From NCBI RefSeq assembly GCF_036227605.1, contig NZ_CP109487.1:6137501-6201500 (forward strand): 64,000 nt of DNA, given 5' to 3'. Shown in pieces: positions 35,612-43,701 of this stretch. The notes under the pieces were generated by a model that had not been told where the DNA came from, made no database searches, and was given only the letters and a program-made list of their open reading frames with translations. The DNA comes from Streptomyces sp. NBC_01439 (GTDB lineage: Bacteria > Actinomycetota > Actinomycetes > Streptomycetales > Streptomycetaceae). Each line of letters starts with the position of its first letter. Position 1 is the stretch's first letter. The position numbers were made by a program, and so were the translations under genes.

Positions 35612-36271
35612 CTAATGGCGGTGCGAGTGGCGGTGGTCGAGGAGCGTGAAGGTGAGCGCCGATTCGGCGAGCTGGCCATAGGCGAAAGCGGCGTCGGGGA
35701 CGGCTGCGAGCTTCTCGTTGACGTCGGCCAGGTCGAAGGTGTCGGGGATGTCCGGCCGGTCGGCGCCGCGGACATACGCCCACAGGTCACCAACCCGGCC
35801 CAGTTCAGCTCGCGCCCGTTCGAACTGCTGGTGTCCGTCCCAGGCGTCGAGGCCCTTGAAGGCGGGCGGGACGGGGAACAGCTCGTCCGGGATGGCGGTG
35901 CGGCCGTCGGCCTGGCGGCTGAGTTCGACGAGGGGTGGCTGCTGGCCGTCCAGGACGCGCAGGAGCGCCCACGCAGCCCCATAGGCGTATGCGGCGGCCG
36001 CGTCGTCGTACAGCTCAGCCACGCGGCACTCGTGGGCGAGGTGGGCAGCCACGATCGCGAGGAGCGTCCGGTCGTGCGGCCGGTCCGGGACCGCGGACGG
36101 CTGGCCGGGGATGCTGATGGCGCCGTGGACGGGCCGGAGGCGGGCGAGGTGGTACTGCGCGCCGGCGGCTTGGGCGGCCCGGTGGGCGATGCGGGCTTCG
36201 CGGGCCGCAGCGCCGAGGGCGGACAGGCTGTCGGTCAGGGTCTCGAACCACGGAATCGTGGTGGTGGTCAT
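35612..36271 (-). CDS. Hypothetical protein of the element
   Basis: 219 aa from ATG 36271 (AGGAGACACC upstream). Mostly alpha-helical, Ala-rich, with an HAAYxx-like middle (HLAHECRVAELYDDAAAAYAYGAAWALLRVL) and a His-rich end. No membrane helices, no family recognised. Lies in the operon between the zinc-finger-like peptide and the prim-pol. Confidence 0.7.
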   Translation of the reverse strand: MTTTTIPWFETLTDSLSALGAAAREARIAHRAAQAAGAQYHLARLRPVHGAISIPGQPSAVPDRPHDRTLLAIVAAHLAHECRVAELYDDAAAAYAYGAAWALLRVLDGQQPPLVELSRQADGRTAIPDELFPVPPAFKGLDAWDGHQQFERARAELGRVGDLWAYVRGADRPDIPDTFDLADVNEKLAAVPDAAFAYGQLAESALTFTLLDHRHSHRH

Positions 36272-36282
36272 GTGGTGTCTCC

Positions 36283-36459
36283 TCAGTGGCGGGTGTGGTC
36301 GGTGGCCAGGTCGGTCAGCCGCTTGGCCTCGTCAGGGGTGACGTGCCGGTAGCGGACGGACACCCGGCATCCCGGGTGCGGGCATCGGACGGTGCGCTGC
36401 CCGGTGAGGAGCGCGAGTGCGTCGGTGACGCGTTCGGTCAGGGGCTGGGGCTGGTTCAT
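36283..36459 (-). CDS. Short zinc-finger-like protein
   Basis: 58 aa from ATG 36459 with GGAAGG upstream. After a helical start (MNQPQPLTERVTDALALLTG) it reads CPHPGC, then RVSVRYRHVT, a short helix, and ends DHTRH. The C-x4-C and two closing His could bind zinc. The stop is 11 bp from the next start. Too short for most gene callers, but codon use, RBS and spacing support it. Confidence 0.65.
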   Translation of the reverse strand: MNQPQPLTERVTDALALLTGQRTVRCPHPGCRVSVRYRHVTPDEAKRLTDLATDHTRH

Positions 36460-36481
36460 GAGGGCCTTCCGGGTTGCTGGG

Positions 36482-37276
36482 TTAGGCGGCAGCGAGTTCG
36501 GGTTGCTGCCAGGTGGGGAGTGCTGCGAGGACGCGGGTGCGCCAGCGCATGGCGTAGTCGATGCAGTTCGCGCAGTTCTTGTGGGTGTGGCCGGTGATCG
36601 GGGGCCGATGGCGTGCGTGGGAGCTCCAGGCGAGGGAGTCCGCGGAGGCGAGGAGGTGTCCGACCCTTTCCAGGCCGAGGGTCTTGAACCCGAACCCGTG
36701 CAGCCGCAGCCCGTGCGAGGCGAGGGTGGTGACGATGGCGGCGCCCTCGCGGGTGGATTGCCGTCGGCAGACCGACCCGAGGCCGACGACGGTTTCTGCG
36801 GTGAGGTCGATGCCGGCCTGCTGGTAGAGGGTGATGCAGTCTTCGTAGTCGGCTATCTCCCAGCCCTGCAGCACAGGAATGATCGGCAGGTCGGGGGCGA
36901 GCGCGCGGAGTTCGAGGTAGTTGGCGACGGTGCGGCGCTGGTGTTCAGCGACGGTGAGCCCGGTCCCAGCGAAGCGGACGGGGCCGGCTTGTCCGCCGTG
37001 GATGACGATGGGTTCGCACATCCAGTCCTGCGGGGCGGCCCAGTCGAACGGGCCCACGCCCTCCCAGATCCGGTACAGGTCTTCGACGTACCGGGCCGGG
37101 GTGCGAGTCCACCGGCCGTGCTTTTGGAGCTCCGTGAACCCGCCGGAGTCGACCGCGTACCGGCCGAGAGCTCGCGGCAGGTCTCGTGCGACCGCGAAGT
37201 GCTCGGCCTTCAAGAACAGCGGCTTGTCGCTGAGACGGACCCAGTGCCGTTTGTGGGTGGTCAGGTAGAACAGCAT
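36482..37276 (-). CDS. tRNA-guanine transglycosylase-like protein (DpdA/DUF7221-like)
   Basis: 264 aa. The TGT-fold hallmark DSGGFTEL is at about residues 43-50 (TGT active sites begin DSGGFQ), followed by WAAPQDWMCEP, IPVLQGW, GLGSVCRR, LHGFGFKT and a C-terminal NCANC that could complete a zinc site. It resembles the small queuine-tRNA-ribosyltransferase-like proteins of actinobacterial elements and DpdA, which inserts 7-deazaguanine into phage DNA. No preQ0 synthesis genes lie in the element, so any base would come from the host. Substrate (tRNA, DNA or none) is unknown. Confidence 0.8.
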   Translation of the reverse strand: MLFYLTTHKRHWVRLSDKPLFLKAEHFAVARDLPRALGRYAVDSGGFTELQKHGRWTRTPARYVEDLYRIWEGVGPFDWAAPQDWMCEPIVIHGGQAGPVRFAGTGLTVAEHQRRTVANYLELRALAPDLPIIPVLQGWEIADYEDCITLYQQAGIDLTAETVVGLGSVCRRQSTREGAAIVTTLASHGLRLHGFGFKTLGLERVGHLLASADSLAWSSHARHRPPITGHTHKNCANCIDYAMRWRTRVLAALPTWQQPELAAA

Positions 37277-37301
37277 CCTGCTTGTGCCCTCCCGTCGTGA
37301 T

Positions 37302-37340
37302 GAGGGCGGCCTCAGTCTCTGGTGAGACAGGGCCGCCCTC
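37302..37340 (-). terminator. Hairpin with GAGGGCGGCC stem
   Basis: GAGGGCGGCC / GGCCGCCCTC, extended inside by GTCTC/GAGAC, in the spacer upstream of the TGT-like gene. Matches the hairpin at 35563. Confidence 0.65.
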
Positions 37341-37363
37341 GTTGTGTCTGCTGTGCGAGGCGC

Positions 37364-37519
37364 TCAGTTGCTGATCTGCCTGCGGACGTCGGCGACGAGG
37401 CGGAGGATTTCGTGCGCCAGGTCGGCGATCGCCTGCAGTTGCTCTTTCACGTCCGTCGGCTTCGTGAAGGAGAAGGACGGTTCGCGGTCCGGCTTGGGGT
37501 CGGTGAAGTGGAACGACAC
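37364..37519 (-). CDS. Short hypothetical protein
   Basis: 51 aa from GTG 37519 with GGAG 7 nt upstream. Begins VSFHFTDPKPDREPSFSF and continues as one amphipathic helix (VKEQLQAIADLAHEILRLV). An in-frame extension upstream to 37780 is an Arg/Pro shadow of the neighbouring gene. No family recognised. Confidence 0.55.
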   Translation of the reverse strand: MSFHFTDPKPDREPSFSFTKPTDVKEQLQAIADLAHEILRLVADVRRQISN

Positions 37520-37536
37520 GGCTGGCTCCAACGGGT

Positions 37537-37986
37537 TCAGATGTTCAGATGGGCTGCGCGCCGGATGGCGGCCTCCCACACGCCTCGGACCTGGGCTCCG
37601 GTGTGGTTGTCGTTCCAGGCCGGGATGGCCTCCCACTGCTTGCCGTGCTGCCGGCGGGCCTCCGCGAGGAGAAGGTTCCCAGCGTCGCGGTAGGCGCCGT
37701 TGCGAGTGCCGGCGGCCGCTCGCAGGGCGCCGATGGAGCAGCGGGCGCCCTCGGGGTGGATGAGCCGGTGCTTGGCCCACCCCTGGGTGTCGAGGAAGGC
37801 GAGGGCCTGGGTAAGGGTCTTCTCGACCGGCCCAGGCCGGTGCACGGCCGGTGCCGCGGCGAGGATGACGGGTACCGGTGCGGGAGTGGCCGGGATGGGT
37901 TTCGGGGTGGGGTCGAGGAGCTGGAATGCCTTCGCGTACAGGGCCGGGTCGATGGGGGTGAAGCTGGTTTGGGTGCGGGTGGTCAT
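37537..37986 (-). CDS. DUF6197-like hypothetical protein
   Basis: 149 aa, ATG overlapping the traB stop (ATGA), with GGAGGGCAGC upstream. Its C-terminal 95 residues show the pattern LxxAxxFLxxxGW...CSIGALRAA...W-N-D...V...A common in DUF6197 proteins of streptomycetes, here ALAFLDTQGWAKHRL, CSIGALRAAAG and AWNDNHTGAQV. Function unknown. Confidence 0.7.
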   Translation of the reverse strand: MTTRTQTSFTPIDPALYAKAFQLLDPTPKPIPATPAPVPVILAAAPAVHRPGPVEKTLTQALAFLDTQGWAKHRLIHPEGARCSIGALRAAAGTRNGAYRDAGNLLLAEARRQHGKQWEAIPAWNDNHTGAQVRGVWEAAIRRAAHLNI

Positions 37987-40142
37987 GCTGCCCTCCACAG
38001 TCCGTTTTCGTTGGTGACCTCGTCCCGCTTCTTCAGCTCGGACAGGCGCGGCTTGACGTTCTTCGCGGTGGTGCCGAGCTTGCGGGCGATGGTCTCGGCG
38101 GTCATGGGGATGGATTCCTCCTTGAGGAGTTCGAGGATTCGCGGCTTGATCAGCTCGGCCCCGTCTCCCACAGCCGAGGCGCCGGCCGGGTCGGTCTGTG
38201 CCTGCTGCTGCGGCAGTGCGCCCGGGCCCTGCTGGGCCTTGGCGAGAAGGTCGGCAAGGCTGCCGATCAGATTCCTGCCGCGCTGGTCGACCATCGGCGT
38301 GCTCGTGATGGCGTCCCGGTGCTGCCAGGCCTGGCAGTCCTCCACATCGACGGGTTCCTGGTGCCCGGCGAGGGAGACGGGCGGGACGTCCAGGTACAGG
38401 GAGCGGAACTGGACGGCCTGCGATCCGGGGGTGAGGAGGTAGCCGAGGCCGAAGGTGCCGTCCTCGGGGTGGGCGACGGCGGTGGTGTCCAGGCCGCTCA
38501 TGTCCCGGTCGGCGACCCTTTGGGCCTGGCCGGGCCAGGAGTCGGGGATCATCGACAGGTCGATGCCCTCCGCGCCCTGGACCGCGTTCGCCCCGACCAG
38601 GGAGCCCTGGCCCTTGGCGCAGCGCAGGAACACCGCGCCGCCGCCGATCAGGAGCTGGGAGCGGATGATTGAGGAGTTGCCGAGGTCCTCGGCCAGGGGG
38701 GTCTGGGTGGCCAGGACCACGCCGATACCGCGCTTGAGGGACCGGCGGGTGAGCTGCTCCACGATCGCTTTGGCCTCTGCGTGGTACTGGGAGGAGGCCG
38801 ACAGCAGCATGTGGGCTTCGTCGATGACGATCAGGACGAGTGGGTCGGTGAAGGGGAAGGAGGGGGTGCGGTAGCGGGCCTCGCGGTCGAGCATCAGTGC
38901 GTAGGCCAGGCGCAGGGCGCCCATCGCCTCGTCCAGCCCGTCCCCGCAGTGGGCGGCGAGCGGGGCTCCGGCGATGGTGCCGGCCTGCGGCGAGGCCAGG
39001 ATCACCGCGATACGAGACTTATGGGCGGAGAGTAGGACCTGCTCCAGGACCCCGGACTTCCCGGACCGGGACCCGCCGACGAGGTAGAGGTGGCGGGCAC
39101 CAGAACCCGACTGCGCCAGGGGGACGAGCGCGGCCTGGCCGTCGATGTAGGTGCCGAGGCGGACGTAGCCGCGTGAGTCCATGGCCAGTTCGCCGACGAC
39201 CGTGGAGAGCATGGTGCCGTGCATCAGCGCGTGCTCCTTCATCACGCGCACCCCCACCTGCGAGGGCTTCTCGGTCGGGGCCAGGGCGACCTGGATGCTG
39301 GAGAGTGCAAGGTTCGCCGCGAGGTCTTGCAGGTTGACGGTTCCGATGGCCTTGCGGTCGCGGGTGGCGATCCCCTCCCAGTCCAGCGGCCCGGTGTAGC
39401 GGGTGAGGGTCAGCGTGGTGCCGGGCATCGCTCCATCCGGAACGGCGACGTGCGCGGCCCACAGCTCCTCCGGAGACGTTGGCGTACCGGCCACGATGGA
39501 GGGCGCCGCCGACGGCTGCTTGAGGTGCACCGCCACGGGCAGGGCGTTGGGGGCGTAGTGCTTGGGGTCGCCCATCTCCACCTGGGAGACGGGGACTCCG
39601 TAGACAGAGGCGATGTCCGCCGCCTTCACCCTCACCTGCTGTCCCTGGGGGAGGGTGATGATCCCGGTGAAGGACACGTGGTCCTCGCCGACGTCGAGGG
39701 TGAGGTGGGCGAGTGTGGCGCCGGGCTGGATGAGCTTGCGGCCCTCGGTCTGGGTCGGGCCGCAGATGAACTCCGTCCACCACGCCGTGATCACCTGCGC
39801 CTGCGAAGACTCCCCCGCCGGGACCGTGGCGGGCAGGGCGGGGAGTTCGGCGGCGGTGTTGCGGTGGTGGGCCAGGGCGGCCGCGCCGGCCGGGACGGCG
39901 AGGCCGAGGGCGAAGAGCGGGTCCATGCCGGAGGAGAGGAGCTGGTGGGCGGCGATGCCGGATCCGGTGGCGGTGATGCCGCAGGCGATCAGGGAGCGCA
40001 GAGCGGGGACGGAGGCGCCGACGGCCCACGCCCCCGCTCCGGCCGCCGCGGCGGCGAGAGCGGACCAGGGGCCGACCGTGAGAGCTCCCACGGCCAGGGC
40101 AGCGGGCGCGTACTGGATGAACTGTGCTCGGGTCGGCCCCAT
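37983..40142 (-). CDS. traB: FtsK/SpoIIIE-like DNA translocase TraB (conjugative transfer)
   Basis: 719 aa from ATG 40142 (GGAGGG). Two to four N-terminal membrane helices (residues ~12-110), a middle domain, then the motor: Walker A VGGSRSGKSG, Walker B LVLIVIDEAH, then ATQTPLAEDL. The last ~65 residues form a winged helix (MTAETIARKLGTTAKNVKPRLSELKKR) as the FtsK gamma domain does. TraB of Streptomyces plasmids moves double-stranded DNA between hyphae after binding repeats at clt; this one should do the same for the AICE. Confidence 0.93.
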   Translation of the reverse strand: MGPTRAQFIQYAPAALAVGALTVGPWSALAAAAAGAGAWAVGASVPALRSLIACGITATGSGIAAHQLLSSGMDPLFALGLAVPAGAAALAHHRNTAAELPALPATVPAGESSQAQVITAWWTEFICGPTQTEGRKLIQPGATLAHLTLDVGEDHVSFTGIITLPQGQQVRVKAADIASVYGVPVSQVEMGDPKHYAPNALPVAVHLKQPSAAPSIVAGTPTSPEELWAAHVAVPDGAMPGTTLTLTRYTGPLDWEGIATRDRKAIGTVNLQDLAANLALSSIQVALAPTEKPSQVGVRVMKEHALMHGTMLSTVVGELAMDSRGYVRLGTYIDGQAALVPLAQSGSGARHLYLVGGSRSGKSGVLEQVLLSAHKSRIAVILASPQAGTIAGAPLAAHCGDGLDEAMGALRLAYALMLDREARYRTPSFPFTDPLVLIVIDEAHMLLSASSQYHAEAKAIVEQLTRRSLKRGIGVVLATQTPLAEDLGNSSIIRSQLLIGGGAVFLRCAKGQGSLVGANAVQGAEGIDLSMIPDSWPGQAQRVADRDMSGLDTTAVAHPEDGTFGLGYLLTPGSQAVQFRSLYLDVPPVSLAGHQEPVDVEDCQAWQHRDAITSTPMVDQRGRNLIGSLADLLAKAQQGPGALPQQQAQTDPAGASAVGDGAELIKPRILELLKEESIPMTAETIARKLGTTAKNVKPRLSELKKRDEVTNENGLWRAA

Positions 40143-40156
40143 GGGTCCTGCCCTCC

Positions 40157-40549
40157 TTACTGCTGGGCGTAGAAGGAGGCTTCCGCCATCTCGACCGGGG
40201 AGGTGTCCACCGCGTCCGCGATGCCCCCGTGATCGGTCTCCACGGTGGTCTTCGCGTCGTCGGCGGCCGCGGCCGCACTGTCCGCCGCGGCCGTGTACGC
40301 GCCGGCGGCTTCCTTCGCACCGGTCATCGTCAGCGCGGCGTCGGCGAACTCGGCGGTGGTGGCGGTGTCGACGGCGAGGGCCTTCATGGTTTCGGAGGCG
40401 TCCTGCATCTGCTCCGCGGTCTCGTCCACGGTGGCGGCGAGGGTGGTGACGGTCTCGGCGTGGACGTGGACCTGGTGGGTGAGCCAGGCCAGCTTGGCGC
40501 GCAGGGCCGCGTAGGTGACGGCGTCCTTCAGGGACTCGGTGACAGACAT
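40157..40549 (-). CDS. Ala/Thr-rich coiled-coil protein, transfer region
   Basis: 130 aa, almost entirely helix-forming with heptad spacing (VHAETVTTLAATVDETAEQMQDASETM). No signal peptide or membrane segment. 14 bp upstream of traB in the same operon. It shares its ending (EMAEASFYAQQ) and DHGGIADAV-like pattern with the end of the next upstream gene (HGAIFRAVADSPL...ERDFYNAR), pointing to a common origin of their C-termini. Confidence 0.65.
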   Translation of the reverse strand: MSVTESLKDAVTYAALRAKLAWLTHQVHVHAETVTTLAATVDETAEQMQDASETMKALAVDTATTAEFADAALTMTGAKEAAGAYTAAADSAAAAADDAKTTVETDHGGIADAVDTSPVEMAEASFYAQQ

Positions 40550-40565
40550 CCAGGCTTCTCCTCTG

Positions 40566-41564
40566 CTATCGGGCGTTGTAGAAGTCGCGTTCGGCGGGCT
40601 TGGTCAGCGGGGAGTCGGCCACGGCCCGGAAGATCGCCCCGTGGCGGACTTCGGCGTTCGCGGACGCGGTCCGGCAGGCTTCCTCGCCGCCCTGGATCTG
40701 GTCGTGGAGCTTGTTCGCGGCGGCGGCCTGAAGGGCGAGCTGTTCCTTGAGGTGCTCGCACTTGCCGATCAGGTTGTCCCCGACGCCCTTCTCGGTGATC
40801 TCGGCGATCAGGACGTCGCAGTCCGCGGCGAGCTGGGTGGACTCGTCCACCAGCTCCAGGCAGGTTTCGGTGCTGGACTGGCAGAGGGTCGCGGCGCCTT
40901 CGGCGAGGTCGATGACCTGGGTGAGGGTCATGACCTCACCGCCGCTGTAGGTGCGGGACTTCCCGGCCGCGGTCGTGACGTGGACACCCGTCTCGTCGAC
41001 GGTCGCGGTGTGCGGGGTGGGCGGGTTGGGCTGCATCGTGGGGTCCTTCCTGATCTGTTCGGGGATCGAGACCTTCGGAGGCGGAGGGACGGTGCCGGGC
41101 GGCGGCATCACCGGGCCCGGTGCCGGGGCGGCCGGCGCATCGGCAGGCGGCGGAGACGGCGGATCGGCCGGCGGGGGCGTCGGGGTCTGTGTGGGTTCCG
41201 GCGGTGGGGCCGCCGGAGGAGAAGTGGGCTTCGGCGGCACGGTGGCCCCAGCAGCAGCCTGTGGAGCCCCGCCCGGCGGTGTGGCTGCGGGTGAACCGGA
41301 ATCCGTGGTGCGGGGCTTCTTCATGTAGGCGGAGCGCCATCCGTCACGCAGGCCTCCGGCCCAGTGGGCGCCTACCAGAAGCCCGTAATGGGCTTTCGCT
41401 GCCGCGTTGTAGGAGGCGTTTCGGAAGGTGTCCGGTGCCCGCGTGGGCGACCATTTGGATTGGGTTTTCGGCGGGGGTTTCTTGATTCCGACTTTCTCGT
41501 ATTTGCCGTGTGTGTTGTCGACGCCTACGAGGTAGCTGATGGCGAGGAGTACGAGGAGTTCCAC
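40566..41564 (-). CDS. Membrane-anchored proline-rich protein, transfer region
   Basis: 332 aa from GTG 41564. N-terminal hydrophobic helix (LLVLLAISYLVGV), then a basic segment, a ~75-residue Pro/Ala/Thr stalk, and a coiled-coil C-terminal domain with several cysteines (TLCQSSTETCLELV, ADCDVLI, GKCEHL). Probably an envelope-spanning transfer component of unknown function. Confidence 0.65.
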   Translation of the reverse strand: MELLVLLAISYLVGVDNTHGKYEKVGIKKPPPKTQSKWSPTRAPDTFRNASYNAAAKAHYGLLVGAHWAGGLRDGWRSAYMKKPRTTDSGSPAATPPGGAPQAAAGATVPPKPTSPPAAPPPEPTQTPTPPPADPPSPPPADAPAAPAPGPVMPPPGTVPPPPKVSIPEQIRKDPTMQPNPPTPHTATVDETGVHVTTAAGKSRTYSGGEVMTLTQVIDLAEGAATLCQSSTETCLELVDESTQLAADCDVLIAEITEKGVGDNLIGKCEHLKEQLALQAAAANKLHDQIQGGEEACRTASANAEVRHGAIFRAVADSPLTKPAERDFYNAR

Positions 41565-41598
41565 GAGCCTCCCTCTGTGACACTGTGTGGCTGCGGGT

Positions 41599-41697
41599 GG
41601 TTACCGGTTACCGGTTACAGGCCCCGTGGGCGCCGGTTCGGGCCCCTCAGGGAGGCTCGAACCGGCGTCTGTGGGCTGTAACCGGTAACCGGTAACC
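41599..41697. repeat. Perfect 22-bp inverted repeat of TTACCGG units; candidate clt/operator
   Basis: Each arm carries repeated TTACCGG units (starting GGTTACCGGTTACCGG); arms 41599-41620 and 41676-41697 are exact complements, and inside them CGCCGGTTCG is repeated in inverted form. It occupies the 148-bp gap between two transfer genes. Arrays of short repeats near traB act as clt in Streptomyces plasmids; an operator or terminator is also possible. Confidence 0.7.
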
Positions 41698-41712
41698 GGG
41701 GCGGGTGGTGGC

Positions 41713-41934
41713 CTAGCGTGACGAGCCGATGTTGCCGACGGTGTCGTTCGCCGTGTTGAAGACGGATGCGAGGGTGCTGCGAATCTCCTCGCTGAACGGC
41801 GTGTAGGGGAGGAAGATCCCGGAGACGATCAGCATGATGCAGATCACCATCTGCTTTCCCTTCATCTTCTTGAAGGTGAAGAACAAGGCCCAGCAGAACA
41901 GGGCCAGGGCGAAGAACTGGAGCGTCATTCTCAT
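41713..41934 (-). CDS. Small two-helix membrane protein
   Basis: 73 aa from ATG 41934 (GAAGGGTGC), overlapping the preceding stop by ATGA. Two membrane helices (residues ~5-20 and ~28-43) joined by KKMKGKQ, and a polar tail. A longer frame reaching 42411 is a shadow. Size and layout resemble Spd-type membrane proteins of Streptomyces conjugative elements, which help spread DNA along the mycelium; inference. Confidence 0.65.
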   Translation of the reverse strand: MRMTLQFFALALFCWALFFTFKKMKGKQMVICIMLIVSGIFLPYTPFSEEIRSTLASVFNTANDTVGNIGSSR

Positions 41935-42548
41935 GCACCCTTCTCGAAGGTGAATCCCTTGTTGCTCGCGGGGGTGACGGCACCGGAACCGGAGGAAGTA
42001 GAGAGCTTCTTGTAGGCGACGAGACCGGCGCCGCCGACGAGGGCCACCCACAGCCACGGGCTGGACGTCATTGACCCGCCGGCGCTGCCGGACTCCTCCG
42101 CCTTGGGGGCCTTGCCGCCGAGGGTGGGGGCGGTGCAGGAGGGGATCTTCGCGACGTCGTACGAGGCGGCCTTGGCCACGGCCGCCGACCGGATCTTCAT
42201 GCACTCCAGGTAGACGGACATCTCCCGCTCGTAGAGCGTCTTGGCCGCGGCTTCCTCGGTCTCGGCCCGCTTCTTGTCCGCCTCCGCCTCCACCAGCGCG
42301 TTCGCGGCCTGCTCCTTGGCGCGGGCCCGGTCCTGGGCGGCCTGCTCGCCCTGCATGCTGGTGACGGCAACGACCGTGCCGCACACCGCCAGGACGGCGA
42401 TGGTGCCGCACACCGCGAGAGCGGCCGTGTTGCGGCGGACCCCGCCGATCTTGCCGATCGTGGCGGAGAACTTCGACGACGTGCTGGGCTTCTCCGGGGC
42501 CGCGGTGTTCATGCGCGTGAACTCCTCGTCCCAGTCAATGCCGGACAT
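41931..42548 (-). CDS. Membrane and coiled-coil transfer-region protein
   Basis: 205 aa. A cytoplasmic N-terminus (MSGIDWDEEF), a membrane helix (~43-63), an Ala/Glu/Lys coiled coil (~65-115), a Cys-containing domain (LECMK, PSCTAP) and a second membrane helix (~163-180). The two helices bracket an external domain. No family recognised; probably part of the transfer/spread machinery by position. Confidence 0.68.
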   Translation of the reverse strand: MSGIDWDEEFTRMNTAAPEKPSTSSKFSATIGKIGGVRRNTAALAVCGTIAVLAVCGTVVAVTSMQGEQAAQDRARAKEQAANALVEAEADKKRAETEEAAAKTLYEREMSVYLECMKIRSAAVAKAASYDVAKIPSCTAPTLGGKAPKAEESGSAGGSMTSSPWLWVALVGGAGLVAYKKLSTSSGSGAVTPASNKGFTFEKGA

Positions 42549-42581
42549 GGTTCCCTCCCTTCCGGTGCTCGGTTCTGCAGG

Positions 42582-42830
42582 TCACAGCCGGTTGGGCTCC
42601 AGGCTGAAGAAGACGGTGTTCGCGGAGCCCATCTCCGGGTGCTGGGTCACGAGGTGGCCCCGGAGCGCGACGAAGACGTCGTAGCGGGTGGCGTCGGCGG
42701 GCGGGGTCCACGTCCCGTACTGCGTGCTCATCCCCCGGCCGGGAATCTCCAGGGTCAGCACCCACATGTGGGAGCCCTGCGCAGCGGCCGGCGCGGCGGT
42801 GGTTGCGGTGGTGGAGGTCTGGGAGGTCAC
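42582..42830 (-). CDS. Hypothetical small protein
   Basis: 82 aa. Thr/Ala-rich start, then a compact domain MWVLTLEIPGRGMSTQYGTWTPPADATRYDVFVALRGHL, ending FFSLEPNRL. Conserved-looking codon use; small proteins of this kind are frequent in AICEs. Function unknown. Confidence 0.65.
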   Translation of the reverse strand: MTSQTSTTATTAAPAAAQGSHMWVLTLEIPGRGMSTQYGTWTPPADATRYDVFVALRGHLVTQHPEMGSANTVFFSLEPNRL

Positions 42831-42855
42831 GGAAACTCCTCGAAGAGTCAGGTGT

Positions 42856-43257
42856 TCAGGCGGCGAGGCGCGGGGCGTCCGCGCACGGGGTGCACATGCC
42901 GAGGGAGGCCGGGATCACGTATCCGGCGTCGCGGCGGCAGGCCGGGCACCGGCGGCGGGCCGCGTTGGCCTTCGCCAGAGCGGCGGCCCGCCGGGCGGTC
43001 ATCGGGCGGACCGGGCGGGCCCGGTCAATGCGGTAGAGGTAGGCGACCAGCGGCCCCCGCTTCCGGCGGGGCCGCTCGATCTGGGCGACGACGTCCTGGC
43101 CCCCGGGCCGGAGGCCGAGTGCGCGGAGCTGCCGGCGGGTGGCGAGCCCGTCCGGGGCCAGGCGCCACCGGTAGACAGAAACCAGCGGGTTCGTAGATTC
43201 TGAAGGTCGGCTGGAAGCGAACCTGCTGCAATGGCGACCATTTGAAGGGATGGGCAC
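42856..43257 (-). CDS. RRQRL-motif zinc-binding protein, N-terminus probably altered
   Basis: 133 aa if read from the GTG at 43257. From residue ~28 it matches the AICE family named for an RRQRL motif: VYRWRLAPDGLATRRQLRALGLRPGGQ (here RRQL), AYLYRID, and a closing pair of CxxC knuckles (CPAC...CTPC). The first ~27 residues (MPIPSNGRHCSRFASSRP) are unlike the family and have no good RBS, which fits replacement of the true start by the incoming mobile unit whose edge lies here. Confidence 0.65.
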   Translation of the reverse strand: MPIPSNGRHCSRFASSRPSESTNPLVSVYRWRLAPDGLATRRQLRALGLRPGGQDVVAQIERPRRKRGPLVAYLYRIDRARPVRPMTARRAAALAKANAARRRCPACRRDAGYVIPASLGMCTPCADAPRLAA

Positions 43258-43285
43258 TCAGGTTCAGCGCTGCTTGAATGCTTCA

Positions 43286-43690
43286 ATGATCGAACTAGTG
43301 CTTCCCCTGGCAGCGGCAGGGCTGACGGTGTGGCTCTTCCGCCGCAAAGTGCAGCAACGTGCCGACAGCGCCGCTCAGGGAAATGTGATCAAGGTTCCCT
43401 GCCTGCTCCGGCATCCTTCGCTTGAAGGGCGATGGCTTCGTGGACGACTGCTGATAGGCCCCTCCTTATTGGCCTGGGAGCCCCGGACCAAGGCCGGTGC
43501 GGCAGTATCCCTTCCCGAAGGATTGCGTCGGGTCAGCGTGCGTTCACCGTCGCTGCGTGAGGCGATGAAGATCAACGCTGGGTGCAGGATCGTTGAGTGC
43601 ACCTCTCCCGAAGGGGCCCTTCTTGTCGCTGTGATGCCGAATGAGTTGGATCACGTACTCACGGCCTTGAACAGCAACGGAGCAGAGTAG
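43286..43690 (+). CDS. Membrane-anchored hypothetical protein, possible passenger gene
   Basis: 134 aa from ATG 43286, one of the few plus-strand genes inside the element. N-terminal helix (ELVLPLAAAGLTVWLF) and RRK, then a ~100-residue domain (VPCLLRHPSLEGRWLRGRLLIGPSLLAWEPRTKAG...) with the overall layout of DUF2550-type proteins, a weak resemblance. It converges on the broken recombinase with 11 bp between them, so it may have arrived with that unit. Confidence 0.55.
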   Translation: MIELVLPLAAAGLTVWLFRRKVQQRADSAAQGNVIKVPCLLRHPSLEGRWLRGRLLIGPSLLAWEPRTKAGAAVSLPEGLRRVSVRSPSLREAMKINAGCRIVECTSPEGALLVAVMPNELDHVLTALNSNGAE

Positions 43691-43701
43691 ACAGCATCTC
43701 G

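Noticed and set aside
41713..42411. 232-aa reading of the small membrane protein gene
   Set aside because: The upstream part is out of frame with the 205-aa gene and compositionally biased; only the last 73 codons look like protein.
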